Counted from the first letter of the stretch, positions 24,135-31,925 are shown. The stretch: DNA of 34,564 bases from CBDUQI01 sp965369325 (GCA_965369325.1 CBDUQI010000041.1:1-34564); one strand, 5' to 3'. The notes: generated from the sequence alone by a model not told the origin. Made by a program: numbers and translations.

Positions 24135-24158
24135 TGCGCACCGATGCGAAGGCACGTC

Positions 24159-24836
24159 ATGGCCGCTGATCCAGCGAGCGAACATGCCCTGCAGACAGCT
24201 CAGGAGCGCTGGCACCCGCCTTCGGTGGACGCCGATGCAGGGCCCATGCTTACCGCGCGACAACTGGAAAACCTGCAGAAACAGGCCTGGGATGAGGCCT
24301 ACGCGCAGGGACAAGCGGCCGGCTTCGCCGATGGTCAGACTAAAGTGGGCGAACAAATAGCCCGAATTGAACGCATCGTAAACGCGTTGAGCTCCCCGTT
24401 TGCCGCTTTGGACGAGCAGGTGGAGCAGGAAGTGGCGGCGCTCAGCATCGCGATCGCCTCGCAATTGCTGCGTCATGAAATGCGCACCGAGCCCGCACAC
24501 ATCATCGCCATCGCGCGTGAGGCGATTGCCGCATTGCCCGTCAGCAACGGCGATGTCACTTTGCACTTGTGCCCCGATGATGTCGCTCTGGTGGAACCCG
24601 CACTGGTAGCCGATCAACTCGAGCGGCGCTGGAGAGTTCAGCCCGATAACCAACTTGGCGTGGGCGACTGCCGGGTGAGCTGCCAGTACTCGCGCATTGA
24701 CGCCCGGCTGCAGGCAAGACTCGATAGCCTGGTTGGCGAGTTGCTGAGCGAGCGCACGCCCGACGACCCGGCACCGCCGAGTGGAGATCCTGGCGCTCGC
24801 GCGCCCGACGCGGCAGGCACTGCGTCTGATGAGTGA
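24159..24836 (+). CDS. fliH: Flagellar export ATPase regulator FliH
   Basis: FliH (225 residues) forms the peripheral stalk of the FliI ATPase. The N-terminal half has the AYAQGQAAGFADGQTKVG stretch, with the spaced glycines typical of FliH GxxxG helices. The C-terminal half (VTLHLCPDDVALVEPALVAD) resembles the VATPase E-subunit-like domain. The start at 24159 is chosen because AAGG lies six bases upstream; an ATG at 24144 has no ribosome site. The 3' end overlaps fliI by eight bases. Confidence 0.92.
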   Translation: MAADPASEHALQTAQERWHPPSVDADAGPMLTARQLENLQKQAWDEAYAQGQAAGFADGQTKVGEQIARIERIVNALSSPFAALDEQVEQEVAALSIAIASQLLRHEMRTEPAHIIAIAREAIAALPVSNGDVTLHLCPDDVALVEPALVADQLERRWRVQPDNQLGVGDCRVSCQYSRIDARLQARLDSLVGELLSERTPDDPAPPSGDPGARAPDAAGTASDE

Positions 24837-26247
24837 TCCCCGCGATGATGCCCTGCTCAATCGCAGTCGCCTGTGGTCTGAGCGTCTGGGGCGCTACCGC
24901 ACCCGCCTGCCGGCTCACCCCCCCGGTTTGCTCGCCGAAGGCACCCTCACCCGCATGGTGGGGCTGACCATGGAGGCCGCGGGCTGCGAGGTGCAGATGG
25001 GAGGGCGTTGCCGTGTAGTCGCCGGCAGTGGCTACCACAGTGATGCCGAAGTGGTGGGGTTCGGTGACGGCAAAATCTTCCTGATGCCCACCGGCGCGCT
25101 GCACGGCATTGGGCCCAGTGCGCGCGTCATTCCCGCCCCGCATCAGTACCGCGCACCTGCCGGCGACACCCTGCTCGGGCGTGTACTGGATGGCGCGGGC
25201 GAGCCGCTGGACGGGCTGGGCCCATTGAACCCCACCAGCTTTGTACCACTGTCAGGCACCCCGATTAACCCGCTGGCGCGCCAGCCGGTACGCGAGCCGC
25301 TGGATGTAGGTGTGCGCTCCATCAACGCGCTGCTGACGGTCGGCCGCGGCCAGCGCATCGGGTTGTTCGCCGGCAGCGGCGTCGGCAAAAGCCGCCTGCT
25401 CGGCATGATGACGCGCTTTACCGAGGCCGATGTCATTGTAGTGGGGTTGATTGGCGAGCGCGGCCGCGAGGTCCGCGAGTTTGTCGAGGACATTCTCGGT
25501 GAGGGGCGCGAACGCGCCGTCGTTATCGCCACGCCCGCGGATCATCCGCCGCTGATGCGTTTGCACGGCGCCATGCTGGCCACCTCCATCGCCGAGTACT
25601 TTCGCGATCAGGGAAAGCGGGTGTTGTTGCTGATGGACTCACTTACCCGGTTCGCCCAGGCGCAACGGGAAATCGCGCTAGCCATCGGTGAACCACCGGC
25701 CACCAAAGGCTACCCGCCATCGGTTTTCGCGCGCTTACCGCAACTGGTTGAACGCGCCGGCAACAGCGCCAGCGCCAGCGGCTCGCTCACCGCATTTTAT
25801 ACCGTGCTGGCCGAAGGGGATGATCCCAACGACCCCATCGTGGACGCCGCGCGCGCGATTCTGGACGGCCATATCGTGCTCTCCCGGCGCATGGCGGACA
25901 GCGGCCTGTACCCAGCGATCGACATCGAAGCCTCCATCAGCCGCTGCATGAATGAGATTGTCTGCGCACCGGCACTGGCCGCAGCACGACAATTGCGCAG
26001 CCTCTACGCCACCTACCAGCGCAACGAGGACCTAATCAGCGTCGGTGCATACGCCCGCGGCAGTGACCCTCAGATTGATCTGGCCATACGCTATTGGCCC
26101 ACCATACGGGAGTTCCTCGGGCAGGATTTGAACCAGCGCGTGCCCGCCGCACTTGCCAGTGAGCAACTGATGCAACTGGTCGCACCACTCGCCGCAGCTA
26201 CCGCCAATAACACCGCCACGGCCAACACCTTAGCTACCAACGCTTAA
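24829..26247 (+). CDS. fliI: Flagellum-specific ATP synthase FliI
   Basis: FliI (472 residues from ATG 24829) is the hexameric ATPase of the flagellar type III secretion system. Walker A AGSGVGKS is at residues 181-188, Walker B is VLLLMDSLTRFAQAQ, and the family signature PPATKGYPPSVFARLPQLVE is present. The C-terminus ends with an Ala/Asn/Thr-rich tail (AAATANNTATANTLATNA) that looks like low-complexity padding. An in-frame GTG at 24781 exists but lies deep in fliH. The overlap with fliH suggests translational coupling. Confidence 0.97.
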   Translation: MSDPRDDALLNRSRLWSERLGRYRTRLPAHPPGLLAEGTLTRMVGLTMEAAGCEVQMGGRCRVVAGSGYHSDAEVVGFGDGKIFLMPTGALHGIGPSARVIPAPHQYRAPAGDTLLGRVLDGAGEPLDGLGPLNPTSFVPLSGTPINPLARQPVREPLDVGVRSINALLTVGRGQRIGLFAGSGVGKSRLLGMMTRFTEADVIVVGLIGERGREVREFVEDILGEGRERAVVIATPADHPPLMRLHGAMLATSIAEYFRDQGKRVLLLMDSLTRFAQAQREIALAIGEPPATKGYPPSVFARLPQLVERAGNSASASGSLTAFYTVLAEGDDPNDPIVDAARAILDGHIVLSRRMADSGLYPAIDIEASISRCMNEIVCAPALAAARQLRSLYATYQRNEDLISVGAYARGSDPQIDLAIRYWPTIREFLGQDLNQRVPAALASEQLMQLVAPLAAATANNTATANTLATNA

Positions 26248-26258
26248 CGGAGCCATAA

Positions 26259-26702
26259 ATGACACGATCAGCGCGTATCGAGAGAATTGCCACGATTGAA
26301 GAGCAGCGGGAGCGGGAAGCGGCGCGCGCGTTGGCCCAGGCGCTGGAGGCGCTGGGCCAACGCGAAAGCACCTTAACCCAGTTGCAGTCTTATCAGCGGG
26401 AGTACTCTGATCGTGATCGACTGACGCAGGCCGCCAGCACCAGCGCCGTCGTACTGCAGGATTTTAAATTCTTTCTGGAAAAACTCAGCACTGCCATTGC
26501 GCAGCAGGCCCAGCTGGTGTCATCCACCCGCGAGTCCGTGGAACAGCTGCGCCAAGCGCTGCAGAGCGCTAACCGACGGGCCAATTCACTGGCCACTGCC
26601 GCTCAGCGCTATCGCTCGCTTGAGGCGCACGCCGCCGCCAAACGCGAGCAGTCGCTGCTGGATGAGATCGGTGCACTACGCCGGCACATGACCGTTATGT
26701 AG
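26259..26702 (+). CDS. fliJ: Flagellar export protein FliJ
   Basis: FliJ (147 residues) is almost fully helical: an N-terminal coiled coil (RIERIATIEEQREREAARAL ...) and a second coil from about residue 70. It is the central stalk of the FliI hexamer and helps to cycle chaperones. CGGAGCC lies before the ATG. It is the last gene of the run before the fliK promoter. Confidence 0.92.
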   Translation: MTRSARIERIATIEEQREREAARALAQALEALGQRESTLTQLQSYQREYSDRDRLTQAASTSAVVLQDFKFFLEKLSTAIAQQAQLVSSTRESVEQLRQALQSANRRANSLATAAQRYRSLEAHAAAKREQSLLDEIGALRRHMTVM

Positions 26703-26723
26703 CCCCAAGTGTTACATGCTTGC

Positions 26724-26739
26724 TGGCACAGCACTTGCA
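26724..26739 (+). promoter_or_regulatory. Sigma-54 (RpoN) promoter of fliK
   Basis: TGGCACAGCACTTGCA has GG at 26725-26726, ten bases, then GC at 26737-26738, with full -24 (TGGCAC) and -12 (TTGCA) boxes. It lies 22 bases after fliJ. The start site is expected near 26750. A second -24 box TGGCACG stands 23 bases downstream (26747-26753), but its -12 partner reads GG instead of GC. Confidence 0.88.
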
Positions 26740-26813
26740 TAGGTCCTGGCACGATCTGAGGAAACTACAACGAAGATCGGCCACGTGTTGTTTTGCTGAC
26801 CAGGACCGCCACC

Positions 26814-27902
26814 TTGCAACCAGATATCGCGACCCGTCTTACCCGCCCCGCCGCGCCTGAGTCGTCGGGCAATCGCACTCGTGCGAAACACTCTGCTGAT
26901 GCGGAGGAAAGCCCGTCGGAGACCCGCTTTGCGCGCTTAGTGCGTGCAGCCGAGCAGGACACAGAGGACGCCCAAGCGCAGACCGCGCAAACGGTCGCGA
27001 CGCCCATCGCCAACGCGACTGCGTCAGCGACAGCGGCGGCCAAAGGCGGCAGATTTGTGCCGAGCACCACCGGAGTCGGCGGCAAACCTTTGCCGGGCAA
27101 TGCTTCGACGCTCACGCTCCCACACGCACTATCCGCGCAAGACCTGCCGGGCACCGCCGCCGATGCATTGGGCAACACATCGCTCGCCAAACCACTCAAC
27201 CTGCCGGGCAACCCTCACCTCAGCGGTGCGATGCCGGGTGGATTGTTGGTGGGCGGATCGGGCTTCGGCGCGCAGCCGATGAGCGAGTTCGCTCGCACGG
27301 CGGGCCTGGCTCAACGTCTGGGTGAATCGCCCGCCGCGGCGCAGGCGGGTGAGCGCTCGCTAGTCCCCATCGCTGGCGAATCTTTTAGCTCAGCGGCGCC
27401 AGCCTTCCCGCCGAGCGCCACGCCAGGCACGGGCACGTCGGCCAGCGCCGGCATGCTCGCCTACGATGTTCAGGGGCAGGTTGGGCGCCCGGGCTGGGAC
27501 GCCGCCTTGAGCGAGCGGCTTCTAGTGATGACCGAAAAGGGCATCAACCGCGCCTCGTTGCGCCTGCACCCTCAGCACCTTGGACCCGTGGAGGTATCGA
27601 TCAGCATGGCGCGAGATGAAGTCAACGTCAGCTTCCAGGCGCAAAGTGGCGTCACCCGAGAAGCCATCGAGCAAGCGCTGCCTAAGTTACGGGAGATGCT
27701 GAGCGAATCCGGCCTGAGTCTGGCCGATACCAATGTATCCGCGCAGCAGCACCAATCCAGCCAGCAACCGCCCTCCAAGCAAGGCGCAGAATCAAAGCAC
27801 GAGGAGCCGATGAGTATCGCGCACAGCGGAGGCACGCAAGGCGAACACGGTCTGCCCGACCCGGTCGCCCGGCACCAACGGTTGTTGGACGCCTACGCCT
27901 GA
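26814..27902 (+). CDS. fliK: Flagellar hook-length control protein FliK
   Basis: FliK (about 362 residues) is the exported molecular ruler that stops hook growth and switches export specificity. The N-terminal two thirds are Ala/Pro/Thr-rich and disordered, with repeated LPGN/LPGT motifs at intervals (KPLPGN, QDLPGT, LNLPGN). The conserved C-domain is LRLHPQHLGPVEVSISMA followed by ALPKLREMLSESGLSLADTN, and a Gln/Ser-rich tail ends the protein. No ATG is available near the start. TTG at 26814 is chosen because AGGA lies eight bases upstream; TTG at 26793 is the alternative. Both lie 40-65 bases after the predicted sigma-54 start site. Confidence 0.88.
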   Translation: MQPDIATRLTRPAAPESSGNRTRAKHSADAEESPSETRFARLVRAAEQDTEDAQAQTAQTVATPIANATASATAAAKGGRFVPSTTGVGGKPLPGNASTLTLPHALSAQDLPGTAADALGNTSLAKPLNLPGNPHLSGAMPGGLLVGGSGFGAQPMSEFARTAGLAQRLGESPAAAQAGERSLVPIAGESFSSAAPAFPPSATPGTGTSASAGMLAYDVQGQVGRPGWDAALSERLLVMTEKGINRASLRLHPQHLGPVEVSISMARDEVNVSFQAQSGVTREAIEQALPKLREMLSESGLSLADTNVSAQQHQSSQQPPSKQGAESKHEEPMSIAHSGGTQGEHGLPDPVARHQRLLDAYA

Positions 27903-27950
27903 TTTGCCGACATCGGCGATCGCATCGATATCATGCGCCCGCCAGGTCAT

Positions 27951-27978
27951 CGGCAAGTCATCAATTGCGAACTTGCCG
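27951..27978. other. Hairpin after fliK
   Basis: CGGCAAGT (27951-27958) and ACTTGCCG (27971-27978) form a perfect 8-bp stem with a 12-base loop. No T-run follows. It lies 49 bases after the fliK stop and 67 bases before the first small gene. It may be an mRNA end, a Rho-type stop or an operator. Confidence 0.5.
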
Positions 27979-28044
27979 GTCAAGCCTTAATCCCCGGCGC
28001 CGGCCACCATAGGTCCGGTATTTATATATAGCCGGAGATGTCCA

Positions 28045-28260
28045 ATGAACACCCCTAAAAGCCTGCCCATCGTGTGCGTATTGCTTGGATTGAGCAGCAT
28101 CGGCACCGCTGTTGCCGGACCCTGCGAAAGCACGCCTGCCCGCCCGCCAACCGTCGCCAGCGATGCGATGAGCGATCAGGCACGTCAGTTTTCCACGTCG
28201 GCTTATACGCCGCACGCGCTCCTGAGCAGCGCGCATACGAGCGGCGGGCACAGCGAATGA
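28045..28260 (+). CDS. Small exported protein, unknown function (71 aa)
   Basis: The 71-residue product has a convincing signal peptide: Lys5, a hydrophobic core (LPIVCVLLGLSSIGTAVA), and a likely cut after TAVA at residue 24. The mature part of about 47 residues is hydrophilic, rich in Ser, Ala and Thr, with one Cys (GPCEST) and a His-containing tail. I do not recognise a family. GGAG lies seven bases before the ATG, and an AT-rich box TATTTATATATA (28019-28030) just upstream could be its promoter. The stop overlaps the next small gene as ATGA. Confidence 0.6.
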   Translation: MNTPKSLPIVCVLLGLSSIGTAVAGPCESTPARPPTVASDAMSDQARQFSTSAYTPHALLSSAHTSGGHSE

Positions 28261-28427
28261 AGCCCAAGAAAGTACTTAATGCAGTATTGCTGGTGGTGGT
28301 ATCGGGCGGGGCGATTGGCGCAATGAGCAGCAACAGCCACGCGCACAGCCTCGCCGGGGTGGCGGCACCAGTTACGGGCCTACCACTGGCCCCAACTCAC
28401 GTGCCCGTGCCTGCATACGTTCAATAA
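28257..28427 (+). CDS. Second small exported protein, unknown function (56 aa)
   Basis: A short frame begins at the ATGA overlap with the preceding gene and encodes MKPKKVLNAVLLVVVSGGAI followed by GAMSSNSHA. This looks like a signal peptide with three lysines, a hydrophobic core and a possible cut after SHA. The remaining 26 or so residues are Pro/Val/Ala-rich and end PVPAYVQ. No family is recognised. The last 56 bases overlap the 3' end of the marR-type gene on the other strand, so the two transcripts are convergent and antisense. Confidence 0.5.
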   Translation: MKPKKVLNAVLLVVVSGGAIGAMSSNSHAHSLAGVAAPVTGLPLAPTHVPVPAYVQ

Positions 28428-28881
28428 GCTCATCCAGGAGTTGAACTTCCTGCTCGCTGAAGACATTGATCAACTTGCGTTCGTAGTCCAATCCAAACGG
28501 AATCACCTCATCGTACAGGGCGCGCCCGTCCGCTGTAAGGTTCAGCATCGAACGGCGTCGGTCCTCAGCTGCCACCTCACGGCGTAAACGGCCGGCGTCC
28601 AGCAACCGGGAGACCGCCCGACTGACAGCTACCTTATCCATCATGCTGCGCTCGGCCACTTCGTTTGCCGAGATGCCGGAAAAGCGTGCGACGATTACCA
28701 TCACCCGCCACTCGGGGATAGACAAGTCGAATTGCTTGGCATAGGCCCCGGCGATTGCAGTACTGATCGACTGTGACAAGACCGACATGCGGTAAGGCCA
28801 GAATGTGTCCAGGTGCAGCGCCGGTGCGGGCTCTGCGGGTTCGCGCACATCGCCCGGGCGGTTGTTTGAGTTATCGTGCAT
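28372..28881 (-). CDS. MarR-family transcriptional regulator
   Basis: The 169-residue protein has the MarR winged-helix layout. An N-terminal dimer helix (LDTFWPYRMSVLSQSISTAI) is followed by LSIPEWRVMVIVARFSGISA and the recognition helix (MDKVAVSRAVSRLLDAGRL). The wing reads EVAAEDRRRSMLNLTADGR, and a long C-terminal helix ends the protein. Such proteins are dimeric repressors that sense small phenolic or oxidising compounds. It is the only gene on the minus strand inside the flagellar cluster and ends inside the second small gene. Its ligand and targets are not deducible; the neighbouring small genes are a possible target. Confidence 0.9.
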   Translation of the reverse strand: MHDNSNNRPGDVREPAEPAPALHLDTFWPYRMSVLSQSISTAIAGAYAKQFDLSIPEWRVMVIVARFSGISANEVAERSMMDKVAVSRAVSRLLDAGRLRREVAAEDRRRSMLNLTADGRALYDEVIPFGLDYERKLINVFSEQEVQLLDELIERMQARARELGPVVGP

Positions 28882-29276
28882 ATCGTCTGATTTCCGTTAG
28901 ATGCTACTCAAGGCCATTCCGTCCGTGGTCTGTAACCGATGGGTACCTTCAACAGCAACACAGCGTTTCTCGTGCCCGCGTTGACGGCATTTCGGCAACG
29001 ATACCAGCTTGCGCCGCGCACTGCAGCACTGCCCTAAAACCAGCCCTCGCGCGACGCACTAGCCCCTGCCTCCCATGTGTGCTCTCACATTGGCCTCGCT
29101 ATCGCATCGGATCTGCCGCGTGATGCGGGCGGCGCGTAATGCGCCGGGAAAATGACGTGTTGCTGCAGGTGCCAGAAACCCGACGTGTGAACTGCTTCTC
29201 AAACACGGCGGTTGCGAGATACCCATGCGAGCGCAAGGCCTTGAACGTACAGCATCTACCTCGTGCGCCGGGGTAT
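28882..29276. other. Intergenic region between marR and the fliL promoter
   Basis: About 395 bases without a supported gene. Two structures were seen. One is a perfect dyad ATGTG-N6-CACAT at 29075-29090, about 190 bases upstream of the fliL promoter. The other is a hairpin CGGCGC-GTAAT-GCGCCG at 29130-29146. The distance would suit an activator (enhancer) site for sigma-54, but neither matches a FleQ or FleR motif that I know. The marR promoter must also lie here but was not recognised. Confidence 0.4.
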
Positions 29277-29292
29277 TGGCACGCTCTTTGCT
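29277..29292 (+). promoter_or_regulatory. Sigma-54 (RpoN) promoter of the fliL operon
   Basis: TGGCACGCTCTTTGCT is a perfect match to TGGCACG-N4-TTGCW. GG at 29278-29279 and GC at 29290-29291 are ten bases apart. The start site is expected near 29303, so the fliL leader is about 26 bases. This fixes the fliL start at 29329 and excludes an upstream in-frame start at 29263. Confidence 0.92.
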
Positions 29293-29328
29293 TTGTACCT
29301 GTTAACTCCGCACACGGACGACATAGCA

Positions 29329-29877
29329 ATGGCGAAAGACGAAGAAGCACCGGAAGGCGAAGAGGCGGCCAATCCTAAAAAGGGCGGCGGGCTGATCAAA
29401 ATGCTGATGATGGGGATTGGCCTGGCACTGCTGATTACCGGCAGCAATCTGGCCACCACCATGTTTGTCGCCATGCCGTTCATCGAACAAACCATCGCCG
29501 CCTACAGCCCCGCAACCGCATCGGGCGAGAGCGATTCAATGGAAGGTGGCAATGAGGGCGAGCCTCCCATCTACCATCCGCTGGCGCCACCGATGATCGT
29601 TAACTTCAGCGATGGCAGCTCCGGTTTTTTACAGGTGTCACTGGAGGTAATGGCGCGCAGTCAGGACGTGATTGAAGCCGTAAAAGCACATGACCCGGCT
29701 ATTCGTAACAATCTGCTGCTGCTGTTTGCCGCGCAAGACTACGACCGGGTGGCCACGCGAGAGGGCAAAGAACTTCTGCGCCTGGACGTGCTGGCAGAAA
29801 TCCAGACCGTGCTCGATCCCTACGTTGACGAGCCCAGCGTTGAAGAAGTCTACTTCACTGCTTTTGTCGCACAGTAG
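29329..29877 (+). CDS. fliL: Flagellar basal body-associated protein FliL
   Basis: FliL (182 residues) is a single-pass inner-membrane protein that surrounds the stator and stabilises motor torque. A charged N-terminus (MAKDEEAPEGEEAANPKKGG) precedes one transmembrane helix (about 22-48). The periplasmic domain has PPMIVNFSDGSSGFLQVSLE, the FliL beta-core, and ends with the helix of EVYFTAFVAQ. The ribosome site is weak. It heads the fliLMNOPQR-flhB operon. Confidence 0.93.
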   Translation: MAKDEEAPEGEEAANPKKGGGLIKMLMMGIGLALLITGSNLATTMFVAMPFIEQTIAAYSPATASGESDSMEGGNEGEPPIYHPLAPPMIVNFSDGSSGFLQVSLEVMARSQDVIEAVKAHDPAIRNNLLLLFAAQDYDRVATREGKELLRLDVLAEIQTVLDPYVDEPSVEEVYFTAFVAQ

Positions 29878-29889
29878 GTCGCCCCTGCG

Positions 29890-30864
29890 ATGAGTGATGT
29901 TCTGTCCGCGCAGGAAACCGCCGCCCTGCTTGATGGCATTGAGGACGGCTCAGTGCAAACCGATGCTGGGGGTGGCTACGACGGCGAAGCCCGTCTTTGG
30001 AATTTCACCGAGCAGGATGCCATCGTGCGCGGAAAGTACCCGGCGCTGGAGCGCGCCAATGAGCGATTCGCCCGAGAACTTTGCTCGACCTTACCCACAC
30101 TGATCAAGCAAATTACCGACGTGCGCTACATCGGACTGCGCAAAGAAAAACACGCCGACTATCTCAACGCCCTGCCCGGCCCGTGTGCCCTCAGCCTAAT
30201 GCAGGTACGCCCGCTGAACGGGCCAGCCATGCTGGTCATGGATACCCATCTGGTGTTTATGACGGTCGACAGTTACTTCGCTGGTCCCTGCCGCCCGGCG
30301 CAGGCGAACGAGGAGCGCTCGCTGACCGCAACCGAGACACGGGTCATCGAGCTACTGCGCGAGCCCATTGTCGCCAACCTCAGCGAGGTATGGGAGACGA
30401 TCCGGCCACTGGAGTTCCAGTTGACCGAATTTGAAACCAATCCGGCCTTTGTTGAACTCAGCCCACCCACCCAGGAGATGCTGATCTCACGCTTCGAAGT
30501 AAACTTTGACGAGAACGTGGGCGAGTTACATCTGGTGTTGCCACTGTCCACCATCGAGCCCATCGTGCGCGTACTCGACGGCCGCGCCCATCTGGATGTG
30601 CAGGCTGAGCGCGCGCAGTTCCAGGCCAGGCTGGCGCAGGCGTTGCTAGCCGTGTCGCTGCCAGTCAGCGCCGATCTGGCGCGCCTGTCAATGAACCTGC
30701 GTGAGGTACTGAACTTCGGACCGGGCGATGTTATCCCCTTTGAGATGCCCCAGCATCTCACGGTCGAATCCGGCGGCGCCGCCCTGCTCCAAGCCCGCTT
30801 TGGCACCTCACGTCACCGCAACGCCGTACTGGTTACCGGCGCAATACCCGAGGGAGAAAAATGA
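29890..30864 (+). CDS. fliM: Flagellar motor switch protein FliM
   Basis: FliM (324 residues) is the C-ring protein that binds phospho-CheY. The N-terminal CheY-binding motif is variant: LSAQETAALLDGI where LSQDEIDALL is usual. The middle domain (PALERANERFARELCSTLPT ... VRPLNGPAMLVMDTHLVFM) and the SpoA-like C-domain (VSADLARLSMNLREVLNFGP) are intact. It starts 12 bases after fliL and overlaps fliN by four bases. Confidence 0.96.
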   Translation: MSDVLSAQETAALLDGIEDGSVQTDAGGGYDGEARLWNFTEQDAIVRGKYPALERANERFARELCSTLPTLIKQITDVRYIGLRKEKHADYLNALPGPCALSLMQVRPLNGPAMLVMDTHLVFMTVDSYFAGPCRPAQANEERSLTATETRVIELLREPIVANLSEVWETIRPLEFQLTEFETNPAFVELSPPTQEMLISRFEVNFDENVGELHLVLPLSTIEPIVRVLDGRAHLDVQAERAQFQARLAQALLAVSLPVSADLARLSMNLREVLNFGPGDVIPFEMPQHLTVESGGAALLQARFGTSRHRNAVLVTGAIPEGEK

Positions 30865-31289
30865 GCGAATCAACGTCCGCGGCCACGGAGGCCGCCGTCG
30901 ATGAAGCCGATGCACAGACGCCCAGCGAATCGCCCGCTGCACCGAGCGCGCAGGCGTACGAACCGGCCGCGCTGCCGGATGAGGAGGCCGCCGCGAACGC
31001 CGCCCTGCCAATCCCCACCGGCGACGGCGAACTGAATCTGGAAATGGTACTGGATGTCCCCGTCAGCATGACGTTGGAGGTCGGTCGTACGCAAATCAGC
31101 ATCCGCGATCTGCTGCGGTTGAATCAGGGCTCAGTGGTAGAGCTTGATCAAATGGCCGACCAGCCCATGTCGGTCCTGGTCAACGGGACGCTTATTGCGC
31201 ATGGCGAAGTGGTGGTGATTAACGAGAAGTTTGGCATCCGCTTGACCGATGTCATCAGCCCCGAACAACGTATCAAACGGCTTAACTGA
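30861..31289 (+). CDS. fliN: Flagellar motor switch protein FliN
   Basis: FliN (142 residues) has an acidic, Ala-rich N-terminal part (about 1-55). The conserved SpoA domain follows: LNLEMVLDVPVSMTLEVGRT, LLRLNQGSVVELDQMADQ, and VLVNGTLIAHGEVVVINEKF ending in GIRLTDVIS. It builds the lower C-ring with FliM and docks FliH. The ATGA overlap with fliM suggests coupled synthesis. Confidence 0.96.
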   Translation: MSESTSAATEAAVDEADAQTPSESPAAPSAQAYEPAALPDEEAAANAALPIPTGDGELNLEMVLDVPVSMTLEVGRTQISIRDLLRLNQGSVVELDQMADQPMSVLVNGTLIAHGEVVVINEKFGIRLTDVISPEQRIKRLN

Positions 31290-31295
31290 CTCAGC

Positions 31296-31925
31296 ATGGC
31301 GCAGCCCGAACATACAACCATCATTGAAGGCGCCCAGCTGCCGACGGTAACGCCATCGGCGCCGGCGCAATTGCCACCCCCAACGCTCGCCCAGACACCG
31401 GTTCACACGACGGCCCAGGCGACATCTCAGGCGGCGACTCAGGCGACGGCCGCGCCGGGCGGGCCCATGCTGCCTGCCGACGCAACTCCCACGACCCTGC
31501 CCGAGCCGGTCGCCAGCGGCGCCAGCGATATCGGCCTAGCGCTTGGGCCCGGCGCATTCGCGGACACAACCAGCCTGGTGCAACTCTCGCTCAGTTTGCT
31601 GGTGGTGATCGGCCTGATCGTCGGCATCAGTTGGTTGCTCCGACGTATGCAATCCCTGCCGGGTCGCGGCGGCGATCAGATGCGCATTCTGGCGACGCTT
31701 GCGGTGGGTACGCGAGAACGAATTTTGATGATTGACGCCGCTGGCACCCGGCTGCTGGTTGCACTCGCGCCCGGCGCCATCCGCACGTTGCACGTATTCA
31801 GTCCCGACAGCGAGCTCACGCCAGCCGCCGGCAACCAGACGACCGAGCCGACAGCAACGGCGCAAGGCCCTTTTGGCGCACTGTTGCAGTCGTTGAATCG
31901 CGCGCCCGATCAGGAGCAGACCTAA
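31296..31925 (+). CDS. fliO: Flagellar biosynthesis protein FliO
   Basis: FliO (209 residues) assists FliP assembly in the export gate. A long N-terminal Thr/Pro/Ala-rich part (about residues 1-85) comes before a single membrane helix (LVQLSLSLLVVIGLIVGISW, about 90-112). The cytosolic domain (GGDQMRILATLAVGTRERIL) is typical of FliO. Classic FliO is shorter (about 120-150 residues), and the extra length is the low-complexity N-terminus. Confidence 0.88.
   Translation: MAQPEHTTIIEGAQLPTVTPSAPAQLPPPTLAQTPVHTTAQATSQAATQATAAPGGPMLPADATPTTLPEPVASGASDIGLALGPGAFADTTSLVQLSLSLLVVIGLIVGISWLLRRMQSLPGRGGDQMRILATLAVGTRERILMIDAAGTRLLVALAPGAIRTLHVFSPDSELTPAAGNQTTEPTATAQGPFGALLQSLNRAPDQEQT

Noticed and set aside
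27994..28003. Palindrome CCGGCGCCGG upstream of the small genes
   Set aside because: Fully self-complementary GC string without loop; common in GC-rich DNA and not a terminator.
29263..29328. Upstream in-frame start of fliL
   Set aside because: It precedes the predicted transcription start of the consensus sigma-54 promoter.
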